Assembly (NCBI GenBank): GCA_019912425.1
Contig: JAIOIU010000032.1
Location: forward strand, 1 to 42,657
Source of the DNA: Candidatus Methylomirabilis tolerans
Lineage (GTDB): Bacteria > Methylomirabilota > Methylomirabilia > Methylomirabilales > Methylomirabilaceae
Length of the DNA stretch: 42,657 nucleotides
Direction: 5' to 3'
This document shows, one piece after another, positions 22,467 to 30,768 of the stretch. The notes beneath the pieces were generated by a model. It did no database searches, had not been told where the DNA came from, and saw only the letters and a program-made list of their open reading frames with translations. A program made the translations under genes and the position numbers. Position 1 is the stretch's first letter, and every line of letters begins with the position of its first letter.

Positions 22467-24949
22467 TACGGCCAGAGGCCGGGATCCGCCGCCAGTCGCT
22501 CTTCGATCGGACGAAGGCGCTGCCGAAGCCTTCCGGTCGAAAACCCAAACCGTTCGCCTAAGCGAAGAACGGCCGAGGCCAGGTTACACTCCTCCCTGGA
22601 CTCAGTCTGAAGTACCCGCTCGATCAGCGGCGGCACGTCGTGCGTGAGGACCTCATGCATCAGGGCAACAGATTCTAGCCGGTCCACGGCGTAGCCCATC
22701 CGGTCAGCGATGTCGACAACCTCCTGCACCCCCCGGAGTCCATTCAGGTCCGGACACTCGCGCAACCGCCTCACCCGCATCCCGAATGCCCTGGACAGGA
22801 AATCCTGCAACTGCTCCTGCTGCGGAAGGCCGAGTCGCTTCGCCTCATCGGCCAGCGTGAGCAGGCTGTGGTGCAGATCGGTCCCGTTATCGGACAGCCA
22901 CTGCTGTAGGGACTCTTCCAGGCGGCGGGCTACGGTAAATCTCGCCGGGACTCGCAGCGCTTCAGGGGGAGTGAGCCCCCCGTCGAAGAACGCGCGGATT
23001 AATCCCTGGGTTCGCGCCGTCAGTTCATCGTAGCGTTTGCGGAGCACGTCCCACTCTTTGTAGAGCGCCATTAAGACCTCCTGTCGCTCCTCCGGGGAAA
23101 GCATCTTCAATAAAATCGGCGTTGCCTGAGTATCATTCGGTAGCGGTACGTCGTTCACCAGTCCTTCGAACATCTCTCGCCATCGGCGGAGATCCTTCTC
23201 TTCCCCCCAGGGAAACAGAAGTCCCCTCATCCCATCGACATCCAACCACTTCAAGACAAACCCGAACTCTCCACGCTCCCGAGTAAGAGATGAACATACC
23301 TCGATGCCGCCGACGATCATCGTACCATCTACAAGGGGAAGGCGTTCAAGGCTCAGCCGATGGAGGTCGAAGGTGTGCACGCGATAGGGCTCTGGCAAGT
23401 CCTCCACCAGCGATCGCATCGCATAAAGGGCAGCGGGGCGAGAGAGGTCAGCTCGTGCCGTGCGAACCCGGACCTCCCAGATGCGCCGGCCGTCGCGTTC
23501 GGCTGGAATGTTGCTTCTTGCGGCTTGAAGTCTGGTCAGGAATTTTGCCTCCAGATTGGTTGTCACAAAGGCAGACGCGAGTTCGAGGGCCCGCGCCGCG
23601 TGTTTAAGGTTCTGCACCGCCTCGATATCAGAAATGTCGCTAAAGAACCAGCCGTCACTGGACTGCATCAGGAGGGCATGTCGCTGCATCTCCAGCAGTT
23701 TCAGTGCCGCCGCTCTGTCTTGTGGCGAGAGCGATCGGCTGGCGTACGCCCCAAAAAACTCCTCGATCGAGGAGTTGCTTCGATCAAAGATCAGGGTAAT
23801 GTAGCCGTTCCTCGCGGCCCAGACATCGGTGAACAACCGACTTGCCTGTTCTGCGAAAAGGTGGCGCAGATTGTCGCGAAGACTGTGAATGGCTCCTCGG
23901 AAGGGGGCGCGCCAGCCCTGATGCCAGCCAGGCTGGCCGCCGGTGCTGCATCCGCAGTCCTCCGTCCACCGTCCCAGACCGTGGGCGCAACTCCAGGCGC
24001 TCGCGTCCCGAATAACGACCTCATGCGTGGGGGGCGTGTTCGCGAGGTAAGCCCCGAAGTTGGTGACTGCGATCTTTTGCGGCATGGTCTCATTCGTCAA
24101 CAGGGCGGCAAGCGCGCGCTCCCCGAACCTGGTGTGATGACCGTACGATTCGCCATCGGTACAGAGGATATGCAGGCGTGAAGGCGAGTTGTGGGCGACC
24201 TCGGCGAGTCGACCGGCGAGACGATCGGATCCCTGCAGCAGGCCGTCAAAGGCGATGGCGCGGGACAGGGCCGCATCGTAAAAGAACAGATCGATCGTAC
24301 CCCCATGAGGCAGGCGGCATGTGTACGGGCGCGAAGGATCGATCCAGTCCGAGCCCAACTCATGCCACCGCTCTTCTCCCAGCGGACGAATCCGGGTCGC
24401 CTGCCAGGGCGCCAGGACGGTGAAGCGAATGCCGTGATCCGCAAGCACCTCAAGCGTCGCCAGGTCCACGCCCGTCTCCGGAAGCCACATTCCCTCCGGC
24501 TCATGGCCGAAACGGGACCGGAACTCGGCAATCCCCCACTTGACCAGCGTGGCGCGGTCCTTCGGGTCGGCGAGCGGCAGAATGGCATGGACATACGGGT
24601 GGGCCAAGGCATTGCCGTGGCCGCCCAACCGGGCCACACTTTCACGATCGCCCTCAATAATGCGGCGAACGGTCTCAGGGGCCTTGCGTTCGAGCCAGCG
24701 GAAGAGCGTGGGACCGATGTCAAAGCTGATGCCGGCATAATTATTGACTAGCTTGACGATCCGGTCCTCGTGGTCGAGGAGTCTGGCCCATCCATTCGGC
24801 GCGTAGCACTCCGCAGTAATCCGCTGATTCCAGTCGTGGGCGGGAGCGGCGGAAGGCTGCTGCTCGACCTCATCGGTCCAGGGGTTCTCGCGCGGCGGCT
24901 GGTAGAAGTGGCCGTGGACGATCACCGACACCGTAGAGGGCATATTCAT
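22466..24949 (-). CDS. GH57-type glycoside hydrolase with DUF3536
   Basis: 827 residues. The N-terminal barrel (about 1-330) carries GH57 motifs: VHGHFYQPPREN (His12, His14), WLPE with the candidate nucleophile Glu158, and CTDGESYGHH with the candidate acid Asp265. The C-terminal half is the DUF3536 region (ETGVD, RNGYITLIFDRSNSSIEEFF, ...GEFGFVLKWLDVDGMRGLLF). GH57 enzymes act on alpha-glucans (amylase, branching or glucanotransferase); the exact activity of the DUF3536 class is not established. It has no signal peptide, so it is cytoplasmic. Its ATG overlaps the mlaD stop by four bases, coupling it to a lipid transporter operon, an uncommon partnership. Confidence 0.8.
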   Translation of the reverse strand: MNMPSTVSVIVHGHFYQPPRENPWTDEVEQQPSAAPAHDWNQRITAECYAPNGWARLLDHEDRIVKLVNNYAGISFDIGPTLFRWLERKAPETVRRIIEGDRESVARLGGHGNALAHPYVHAILPLADPKDRATLVKWGIAEFRSRFGHEPEGMWLPETGVDLATLEVLADHGIRFTVLAPWQATRIRPLGEERWHELGSDWIDPSRPYTCRLPHGGTIDLFFYDAALSRAIAFDGLLQGSDRLAGRLAEVAHNSPSRLHILCTDGESYGHHTRFGERALAALLTNETMPQKIAVTNFGAYLANTPPTHEVVIRDASAWSCAHGLGRWTEDCGCSTGGQPGWHQGWRAPFRGAIHSLRDNLRHLFAEQASRLFTDVWAARNGYITLIFDRSNSSIEEFFGAYASRSLSPQDRAAALKLLEMQRHALLMQSSDGWFFSDISDIEAVQNLKHAARALELASAFVTTNLEAKFLTRLQAARSNIPAERDGRRIWEVRVRTARADLSRPAALYAMRSLVEDLPEPYRVHTFDLHRLSLERLPLVDGTMIVGGIEVCSSLTRERGEFGFVLKWLDVDGMRGLLFPWGEEKDLRRWREMFEGLVNDVPLPNDTQATPILLKMLSPEERQEVLMALYKEWDVLRKRYDELTARTQGLIRAFFDGGLTPPEALRVPARFTVARRLEESLQQWLSDNGTDLHHSLLTLADEAKRLGLPQQEQLQDFLSRAFGMRVRRLRECPDLNGLRGVQEVVDIADRMGYAVDRLESVALMHEVLTHDVPPLIERVLQTESREECNLASAVLRLGERFGFSTGRLRQRLRPIEERLAADPGLWP

Positions 24950-25908
24950 TGCGGCTCGGCGGAGGCGCCGGACTGCCGGGTGGACTGGATCAGGCTTCGC
25001 AGGATCCGGCTGCGATTCGCGCCTCGCAGGAGTGACGACAGATCCTCATAGAGCGTAGGATCGTCGATGAGCGCTCCAAGCGTGCCCTCCCCTTGAGCCA
25101 GGCGGGACGACACCAGCTTGAGATTCTTCGAGGTCTGTTCGAGATCCGCCATGACCGACTCGGCTCGTGGATCCGCAAACAGGATGTGAGCCAACCCTTT
25201 TTGATGCTGGAACTCTTTCATCAAATGCGATAACTGCTGAAGAGCGGTCGTCACTTCGGACAACTCCTTCAGGATGTTGCCTGAGCGCTTTTCATAGACT
25301 ATCGCATGGAGCAACCCGGTCCCCTGTTCGATCTCTTCCATAATCCGGTTGAAAGAGGCGATGCTCTCGGCCAGATCCTGCCGCGCCTCCGCCCCCGTTC
25401 CGCCCCCCACAAGCTGACCCAGGGCGTCTGAGATTTTGACCACGTTGTTTACGATTTGATCGCCCTTTTGGAGCAGCTTGGCATAGTCCGGTGGATCGAC
25501 GCTCGCGATCGTTGCCCCTGGCGGCAGGATCGGCTTATCGGGGCTGCCCACCGTCAGTTCCAACACCTTATCCCCCACCAGCCCGATAGTTCCGATGCTT
25601 GCGATCGAATCTTCCCGTACCCGATCCTGAAGCCTGGCGTCGAGACTCATGGTGACCCGGATCTTCTTGCTGACAAGGTCCTTGCTGAAGGTAATGTCAT
25701 GAACCGAGCCGATAGAGGTACCGGCGAGACGGACCGGCGCCCCGACGTTCAGTCCCTCGATGTTGCTGAAAAAGGCGTGCAGGGTGTAGCGGCGCTCGAA
25801 GATGCGGCTCTGGCTTCCGATGGTCAGAACAAAGCCGATAAAAAGGCCTATGAGCCCCAGGATAAAGATTCCCACGCGCAGCCGCATCCACCGTTCACGT
25901 TCCGACAT
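24946..25908 (-). CDS. mlaD: MlaD-type MCE-domain protein
   Basis: 320 residues. One N-terminal membrane helix (VGIFILGLIGLFIGFVLTIG, 12-31) is followed by an MCE domain (YTLHAFFSNIEGLNVGAPVRLAGTSIGSVHDITF) and a long helical tail (about 150-320), like the periplasmic hexameric lipid-channel subunit MlaD/LetB. It would work with the MlaE permease and MlaF ATPase to move phospholipids between membranes. The tail is longer than in E. coli MlaD and ends in a low-complexity TRQSGASAEPQ. A 100-base repeat-like spacer (25909-26008) divides it from mlaF. Confidence 0.85.
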   Translation of the reverse strand: MSERERWMRLRVGIFILGLIGLFIGFVLTIGSQSRIFERRYTLHAFFSNIEGLNVGAPVRLAGTSIGSVHDITFSKDLVSKKIRVTMSLDARLQDRVREDSIASIGTIGLVGDKVLELTVGSPDKPILPPGATIASVDPPDYAKLLQKGDQIVNNVVKISDALGQLVGGGTGAEARQDLAESIASFNRIMEEIEQGTGLLHAIVYEKRSGNILKELSEVTTALQQLSHLMKEFQHQKGLAHILFADPRAESVMADLEQTSKNLKLVSSRLAQGEGTLGALIDDPTLYEDLSSLLRGANRSRILRSLIQSTRQSGASAEPQ

Positions 25909-26008
25909 CTCGTTGCCTCCTGCCCTACTATTGCAGTTGCAGGTTCTGTGTTCCGTGTGCCATGTCAGTCAGAACTCAGAACTTGGAGCCTTGAACTTGG
26001 AACATCTC

Positions 26009-26749
26009 TCACGTCATCGTTCCTTTAATAAACTGCTGGACCAGCGGCAGATCAGTACGTTCAATCTCCCGTGGCGTTCCGACGACGGCAATCTTGCCCT
26101 TGTCCAGTAGGCCGATCCGATCGGAGATCTTGAACGCGCTCTGCATGTCGTGTGTGACCACGACCGACGTCACATCGAGCTTCCTATCCATATCTATGAT
26201 TAACTCGTTGATCTTTTCAGTGTTGGTTGGGTCCAGGCCGGTCGTCGGCTCGTCATACAGAATAATCTTTGGCGTCAAAGCGATCGCTCTGGCCAGGGCG
26301 ACCCGCTTCCTCATGCCGCCGGACAGGTCGGCCGGCTCCTTGTCTTCGGCGCCTTCGAGTCCTACAAGGAGGAGCGTCTCCATGATCCGTTCTCGGATCT
26401 GACGCTCCGACATGGCCGTATGTTCCCGGAGAGGGTAGGCGATGTTCTCTGCTACCGAGAGGGAGTCGAAGAGCGCGGAACTCTGAAAGACCATTCCGAT
26501 CTTTCTCCGGACTCGGGTGAGTTGATCCTCCGTCAGCGGCACGATATCCTCCCCCTCGATGAAAATCTGACCCGCCTCCGGCTTGAGCAGACCGACGATG
26601 AGCTTCAAGGTGACGCTTTTACCGATTCCGCTCCCGCCGATGATGGTCACCGTCTCACCCGACCGGATCGTGAGATCCATCCCGGCTAAGACGGGTGTGT
26701 GATTGAATGACTTGAAGACCTGGCGGAACTCGATAGCCGGGGCGCTCAT
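26009..26749 (-). CDS. mlaF: MlaF-type ABC transporter ATPase
   Basis: 246 residues. Walker A GGSGIGKS (38-45), Q loop GMVFQSSALF, signature LSGGM, Walker B IILYDEPTTGLD and switch VVVTHDM all intact. Energises the MlaFE(D) lipid transporter on the cytosolic face. The Q-loop form GMVFQSSALFDSLSVAENIAYPLREH is typical of the MlaF/Mkl group. The gene starts one base after mlaE ends. No mlaB (STAS) or mlaC gene is next to it. Confidence 0.92.
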   Translation of the reverse strand: MSAPAIEFRQVFKSFNHTPVLAGMDLTIRSGETVTIIGGSGIGKSVTLKLIVGLLKPEAGQIFIEGEDIVPLTEDQLTRVRRKIGMVFQSSALFDSLSVAENIAYPLREHTAMSERQIRERIMETLLLVGLEGAEDKEPADLSGGMRKRVALARAIALTPKIILYDEPTTGLDPTNTEKINELIIDMDRKLDVTSVVVTHDMQSAFKISDRIGLLDKGKIAVVGTPREIERTDLPLVQQFIKGTMT

Positions 26750-26750
26750 C

Positions 26751-27536
26751 TCACCAGCCCTCCATCCACCAGAAAAACTTCGTCAGAAAGAAATCCGCAA
26801 TAATGACCGCGATGGCCGAGGTGACAACGGTTGCGGTCGTGGCCTTGCCCAGGCCCTCCGTTCCCCCTACTGTCTCCAACCCTCTGTAACAGCCGATGAT
26901 GGCGATGATGAAGCCGAAGACGACTGTCTTGCTCAGACCGCTGACAATGTCGGCCACCGTCAGGTTGCGTGCGACGGAATTATAGTAGAGTTGGTAATCG
27001 ACCTGGAACTCGTACCTGGAGATGACCATGCCCCCCAGAATGCCCAGGATATCCGCCATGACCGTCAGTAACGGCAGGACCAGCATCGCGCTCAACACTC
27101 GGGGCACCACCAGCTTCTTGATCGGGTTCGCCCCCATGGCCCGCATCGCGTCGATCTGCTCCGTGACCTTCATCGAACCCAGCTCGGCGGTGATCCCGGA
27201 GCCGACCCGCCCCCCCACCAAGAGGGCCGTGAGAACCGGCCCCAACTCGCGGACCATTGAGAGCGAAACGATAATTCCCACATACGCCTTCGCCCCGAAT
27301 CGGCTCAGACCGTATGCGGTTTGCAGCGCCAGGACAAGGCCGGTGAAGACCGCGGCTACGCCGGCGATCGAGATCGATTTCACGCCGATATGGTCGACCT
27401 GCTGGATAAGCCCACGGGGGTTGAAGGGAGGCATGAAGGCGTAGCGCACGGTATGATAGGTCAACTGCGAGAGCCCACCCAGCAATTCGAGCAGTCGAAT
27501 CGACTGGCCTCCAACTGCTATAGCCGCATTCCGCAC
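26751..27536 (-). CDS. mlaE: MlaE-type ABC transporter permease
   Basis: 261 residues. MlaE/Ttg2B fold: amphipathic start, then several membrane helices (SIAGVAAVFTGLVLALQTAYGL; VRELGPVLTALLVGGRVGSGITAELGSM with the typical ELG motif; VLSAMLVLPLLTVMADILGILGG; VVFGFIIAIIGCYRGL; VVTSAIAVIIADFFLTKFFW). Start is GTG at 27536 with AAGGA seven bases upstream. Integral inner-membrane part of the phospholipid transporter; first of the mla genes proper. Confidence 0.92.
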   Translation of the reverse strand: MRNAAIAVGGQSIRLLELLGGLSQLTYHTVRYAFMPPFNPRGLIQQVDHIGVKSISIAGVAAVFTGLVLALQTAYGLSRFGAKAYVGIIVSLSMVRELGPVLTALLVGGRVGSGITAELGSMKVTEQIDAMRAMGANPIKKLVVPRVLSAMLVLPLLTVMADILGILGGMVISRYEFQVDYQLYYNSVARNLTVADIVSGLSKTVVFGFIIAIIGCYRGLETVGGTEGLGKATTATVVTSAIAVIIADFFLTKFFWWMEGW

Positions 27537-27572
27537 CGTATATCCTTATCGTCGTTCCACGTACTCGACACG

Positions 27573-28130
27573 TTACTGCACTTGGGACTCGGGACCTTTT
27601 TTGTCGATCAAGATCCACCCCTCGACAAACCGCTCGAATTCCGGCAGCCGGTCCTGAAAGAGCTCAGGGGGAGCCACGTAGATCAGATCATAGGTACAAT
27701 CATCATTCTTGGTAATATAACTGCTGACCATGACCTTGGCGTCTCTGAGTTGCCCCTCCAGCAGCGTGTGGATCGCCTCCGAGCCGTTCAGCGAAATAGG
27801 TTGTTGTGTTATGACCCGCTTTGCGTCGATCCCAAAGAACAGGCGTCTGGCCAAGATTCGGAGTGGGATCGGCTGCTCGCCGTCGCAACTGACAAGCAAT
27901 GCGGCAACCTGACCGCCAGGCTCCGCCCGAAACGCCAGATCAGTTCCTTCCATCTCAAACTGCTGCCAGCCCTCACGCAGCAGCGGGATCTTGAAACCTC
28001 TGGCCTCATGAACGAAGATACCGTCCACGACGTGATTGGACGCACAGGCCGTGAGTATGAGCAGGATAAGGGTTGCAATACCCTCAAGGCGCCTGGCATT
28101 CAGGGAGATACGTTCCCCCTTTCGACGCAT
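27573..28130 (-). CDS. Lipoprotein of unknown function at head of mla operon
   Basis: 185 residues. Lipobox LTAC with Cys29 at the end of a hydrophobic stretch (GIATLILLILTAC) marks a lipoprotein. The mature part is mixed alpha/beta: FVHEARGFKIPLLREGWQQFEMEGTDLAFRAEPGGQVAALLVSCDGEQPIPLRILARRLFFGID, resembling short periplasmic proteins annotated only as hypothetical in C1-metabolising bacteria. Lying 36 bases before mlaE and transcribed with it, it may act in place of an MlaA/MlaC-type partner. No family was recognised, so function is inference. Confidence 0.65.
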   Translation of the reverse strand: MRRKGERISLNARRLEGIATLILLILTACASNHVVDGIFVHEARGFKIPLLREGWQQFEMEGTDLAFRAEPGGQVAALLVSCDGEQPIPLRILARRLFFGIDAKRVITQQPISLNGSEAIHTLLEGQLRDAKVMVSSYITKNDDCTYDLIYVAPPELFQDRLPEFERFVEGWILIDKKGPESQVQ

Positions 28131-28163
28131 ATATTCTCAGGTGAGGCATAACCGCGGATAGAC

Positions 28164-28192
28164 ATTATAAACAACTTCATCATACTGGAAAG
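28164..28192 (-). promoter_or_regulatory. Candidate promoter of the mla operon
   Basis: On the minus strand TATAAT (28169-28164) lies 33 bases upstream of the lipoprotein ATG. The -35 region (CTTTCC at 28192-28187, 17 bases away) is weak. Confidence 0.35.
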
Positions 28193-28472
28193 ACGAGCGA
28201 CGCGTCAAGCTGAGCCCTGTGGTAGTGGACACTCTCCGTTCTAACAGGATGAGTGGTGGAGCTCGGACATCCAACAGATGGGAGCGTCGCAGAGGAGGCG
28301 TTATGATGCAAAAGGTGGGGGGGACTGAGGATGCTTATGAGACCGGTCAAGACGCTAAGGGGCGAGATGACCGCTTTCCAAACGGGAAAGCCAGTATTGA
28401 ACAATCCCTCCTGCCCTCCCTTTGACAAAGGGAGAATTATCCTCATGAGACCGTTAATAGGTATCGGAACCG

Positions 28473-28524
28473 GGTGAACGGTGTTGGCGGGGACGCGGAA
28501 ACGGACCAGCCAACACCGTTCACC
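28473..28524. repeat. Long perfect inverted repeat between ompA and mla operon
   Basis: GGTGAACGGTGTTGGC (28473-28488) and its exact complement (28509-28524) are 16-base arms round a 20-base loop. It lies in a 449-base spacer (28131-28579) between two minus-strand transcription units. No T tract follows on either strand. The same spacer holds words such as GTGGTAGTGGACAC (28219 onward) that recall an insertion-sequence end, and a C-rich hairpin near 28415, but no intact gene. Confidence 0.6.
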
Positions 28525-28541
28525 TATACGCCGGTGAGCTA

Positions 28542-28579
28542 CTGAACCAATGAGGACCTAAGCCCTCACCAGGTTTCAG
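28542..28579 (-). terminator. Hairpin directly after the ompA stop
   Basis: Reading the minus strand, CTGAAACC...TGAGG pairs imperfectly with CCTCATTGGTTCAG, starting immediately after the ompA TAA. No U run follows, so it may be a weak or Rho-dependent end. Confidence 0.4.
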
Positions 28580-29329
28580 TTACTCTTGCGGTTGCAACTC
28601 AACTCGCCGATTCTTCGCGCGACCCTCGGCCTCGTCGTTCGAGGCGATCGGCTGTTCTTCTCCGAATCCCACAGCAGTGAGATTGGCTTGATTCAGGCCA
28701 CGCGAAATCAAGTAGTTCATCACCGACTCGGCACGCTGCTGCGACAGCTTCTTATTATAAGCCGCCGTGCCCATACTGTCCGTATGGCCGGCAATTCTGA
28801 CCTTGAGGTCCGGGTGCTTGGTGAGCGTCTTCGCAACATCATCCAGAATCGCATGAGATGGCTGGGTCAACTCGGCCGAATCGTACGCAAAGTTCACGCC
28901 TTTCAGGACGATGGGTTCTCGCTCCGGGCAGCCGAGCCGATTCACCTTTACGCCGCGAGGAGTACCCGGGCACTGATCTTTGTAGTCCGGCACACCATCC
29001 CCATCGCTATCCAGCGGACATCCGGTCGCATCCACCTTCACCCCCACCGGGGTATTCGGGCATTTATCAGCGCTATCCGGCACACCATCCCTATCAGCGT
29101 CAGGAGCAGCCTCCTGGGGAGTCAGCGCTGCGCAGAGAAGTGCGCCCGCCACTGCTCCGGCGCCCGCCCCTATCCCAGCCTCCCTTCCCCCCGCTGCGCC
29201 TGCTCCAATTGCGGCGCCAGCGGCACCACCAGCCACTGAGCAAATGAGCGCGTTATACCAGGGTCGCTGGGTGGCGCAGCCCGTTATGAACAACACGGCC
29301 ACAACGACGACAGCTTTCACTTTCTTCAT
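28580..29329 (-). CDS. OmpA-family lipoprotein with glycine zipper and TSP3 repeats
   Basis: 249 residues. Lipobox LFITGC with Cys18; residues about 30-70 are a glycine zipper (AGGAAGAAIGAGAAGG, GIGAGAGAVAGALLC); residues about 75-135 hold two calcium-type TSP3 repeats (DADRDGVPDSADKCPNTP and DSDGDGVPDYKDQCPGTP); residues about 140-248 are an OmpA peptidoglycan-binding domain with NFAYDSAEL, IAGHTDSMGTAAYNKKLSQQRA and RAKNRRVEL. Outer-membrane lipoprotein tethering the membrane to peptidoglycan, with a possible calcium-stiffened linker. An upstream promoter is at 29447-29419. It is the first gene of a short unit. Confidence 0.85.
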   Translation of the reverse strand: MKKVKAVVVVAVLFITGCATQRPWYNALICSVAGGAAGAAIGAGAAGGREAGIGAGAGAVAGALLCAALTPQEAAPDADRDGVPDSADKCPNTPVGVKVDATGCPLDSDGDGVPDYKDQCPGTPRGVKVNRLGCPEREPIVLKGVNFAYDSAELTQPSHAILDDVAKTLTKHPDLKVRIAGHTDSMGTAAYNKKLSQQRAESVMNYLISRGLNQANLTAVGFGEEQPIASNDEAEGRAKNRRVELQPQE

Positions 29330-29418
29330 TTTCTCCTCCTTTCAAGACTTGAGACCTGCTAAGAACAACGGCTGCACCCTCGGTACCGCGAAGCAATAAC
29401 CCACCATATGGATAACGC

Positions 29419-29447
29419 CTTGTATATCAAAACAGGGTTCTTGTCAA
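29419..29447 (-). promoter_or_regulatory. Promoter of the OmpA/TSP3 gene
   Basis: On the minus strand TTGACA (29447-29442) and TACAAG (29424-29419) are 17 bases apart, about 90 bases before the ompA ATG. Confidence 0.45.
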
Positions 29448-29521
29448 CGCAATAAGTCTACACGAAAAAATCTGCTGTGATATTGTAGGCGCCGAACTGT
29501 TACTGGTTTAGTTCACAGAGC

Positions 29522-29567
29522 TTGACTTTTTGGCGAAAGATACTGTATAAAACAACTGTATAAAACA
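29522..29567 (+). promoter_or_regulatory. Candidate promoter upstream of galU with duplicated -10
   Basis: TTGACT (29522-29527) is followed 18 bases later by TATAAA (29546-29551). The 13-mer ACTGTATAAAACA occurs twice in exact tandem, 29542-29554 and 29555-29567, giving two TATAAA boxes 13 bases apart. The galU ATG is about 290 bases downstream; the spacer 29330-29857 otherwise shows only the small frame below and the divergent ompA promoter. Confidence 0.5.
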
Positions 29568-29589
29568 CCGAAGGTCATTCAAAGAGCGT

Positions 29590-29703
29590 ATGAATCGAAA
29601 GAGCTGGGAATCTTTTGCAGGAGCGAAATCTGATCGTGTGGTTTTCGATCGTCTGCCCTGTTCGTACCCATCCGGGCGGGGGGAGGAATACATCCGGGCA
29701 TGA
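29590..29703 (+). CDS. Possible 37-residue leader ORF upstream of galU
   Basis: ATG at 29590 opens MNRKSWESFAGAKSDRVVF continuing to IRA and a TGA at 29701-29703. It starts about 30 bases after the duplicated -10, where a leader peptide would be. It has no recognised similarity and only a weak ribosome site. Confidence 0.22.
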   Translation: MNRKSWESFAGAKSDRVVFDRLPCSYPSGRGEEYIRA

Positions 29704-29857
29704 TGGCACCGTCCTCACTACCGACTTTCTCAGAACGGTCATCACAGGTATGACCCCGCCGCGGGTTCTCTCAAGATCCTCCCTGGAGGCTTCACCGCTT
29801 TGCCTGGCGGCAGACAGGTCTCTTACAATTCAAGTGGACTCGAAGCGGACTTAACTC

Positions 29858-30763
29858 ATGCGGATTCGTAAAGCCATTGTACCTGCTGCGGGTTTGGGGA
29901 CACGGTTCCTCCCCGCAACGAAGGCACAGCCGAAAGAGATGCTTCCGATCGTGGACAAGCCTACCATCCAGTATGTGGTGGAGGAAGCCGTCGCGTCGGG
30001 AATCGAGGACATCATTATTGTGACCGGTCGGGGGAAGGACGCGATCGAGAACCACTTTGACCGATCACTGGAGCTGCAGATTGTCCTTGAGCGACAGGGC
30101 AAGGAGGAGCAGTTGCGGGAGATCGAGCGGATCTCCGAGTTGGCGTCGTTTTGCTACATCCGCCAAGAGGAGCCCCTCGGATTGGGGCACGCGATTCTAA
30201 CGGCAAAAGCGCTCGTGGGGAATGAGCCCTTTGCCGTCTTGCTTGGAGACGATATCATCGATGCTGAGGTCCCGTGTCTGGCGCAGATGATCTCGGCATT
30301 TGAACGGTATCAGTCCTCGATTATTGCCGTACAGCAGGTCAGCAAGGAAGAAACCAGCAGCTACGGGATTATCGATCCCAAGCCGACCGAGGATTCAGTC
30401 TATCAGATTCTGGATCTGATGGAGAAGCCGTCCCCGGCAGAGGCTCCGTCTGACCTGGCTATTATCGGGCGCTACATTCTGACGCCGGAGATCTTTGAGG
30501 CGCTGGAACAGACCCTCCCGGACAAAGGTGGAGAGGTTCAACTCACGAATGGCCTGCGGGTGCTGCTCCAGACCCAGGCGATGTATGGGCTCGCGTTCCG
30601 CGGGTACCGGTATGATGCGGGAAATAAGCTGGGTTTTTTGAAGGCAACCATACAGTTTGCGCTCAAGCGTCCGGATCTGGCGCCAGGTTTACAGGAATAC
30701 CTGAGAACACTCAGCCTGGGAGAGATGGGGGCGGCTGTGGAACGGGATCGAAAGGAGAACTGA
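29858..30763 (+). CDS. galU: UTP-glucose-1-phosphate uridylyltransferase
   Basis: 301 residues. Makes UDP-glucose for polysaccharide and envelope synthesis. Nucleotide-binding start [20 protein letters not shown] (9-28), then [22 protein letters not shown], active-site GDDIIDAE and C-terminal [22 protein letters not shown]: all typical of GalU. Complete length. It lies six bases before lon, so these form one transcript. The 528-base upstream region with a leader is unusually long for this gene. Confidence 0.93.
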   Translation: MRIRKAIVPAAGLGTRFLPATKAQPKEMLPIVDKPTIQYVVEEAVASGIEDIIIVTGRGKDAIENHFDRSLELQIVLERQGKEEQLREIERISELASFCYIRQEEPLGLGHAILTAKALVGNEPFAVLLGDDIIDAEVPCLAQMISAFERYQSSIIAVQQVSKEETSSYGIIDPKPTEDSVYQILDLMEKPSPAEAPSDLAIIGRYILTPEIFEALEQTLPDKGGEVQLTNGLRVLLQTQAMYGLAFRGYRYDAGNKLGFLKATIQFALKRPDLAPGLQEYLRTLSLGEMGAAVERDRKEN

Positions 30764-30768
30764 AAGCT

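Noticed and set aside
28219-28425. 68-residue plus-strand frame in the ompA/mla spacer
   Set aside because: Low-complexity, no start signal; the sequence looks like remnant or repeat rather than a protein.
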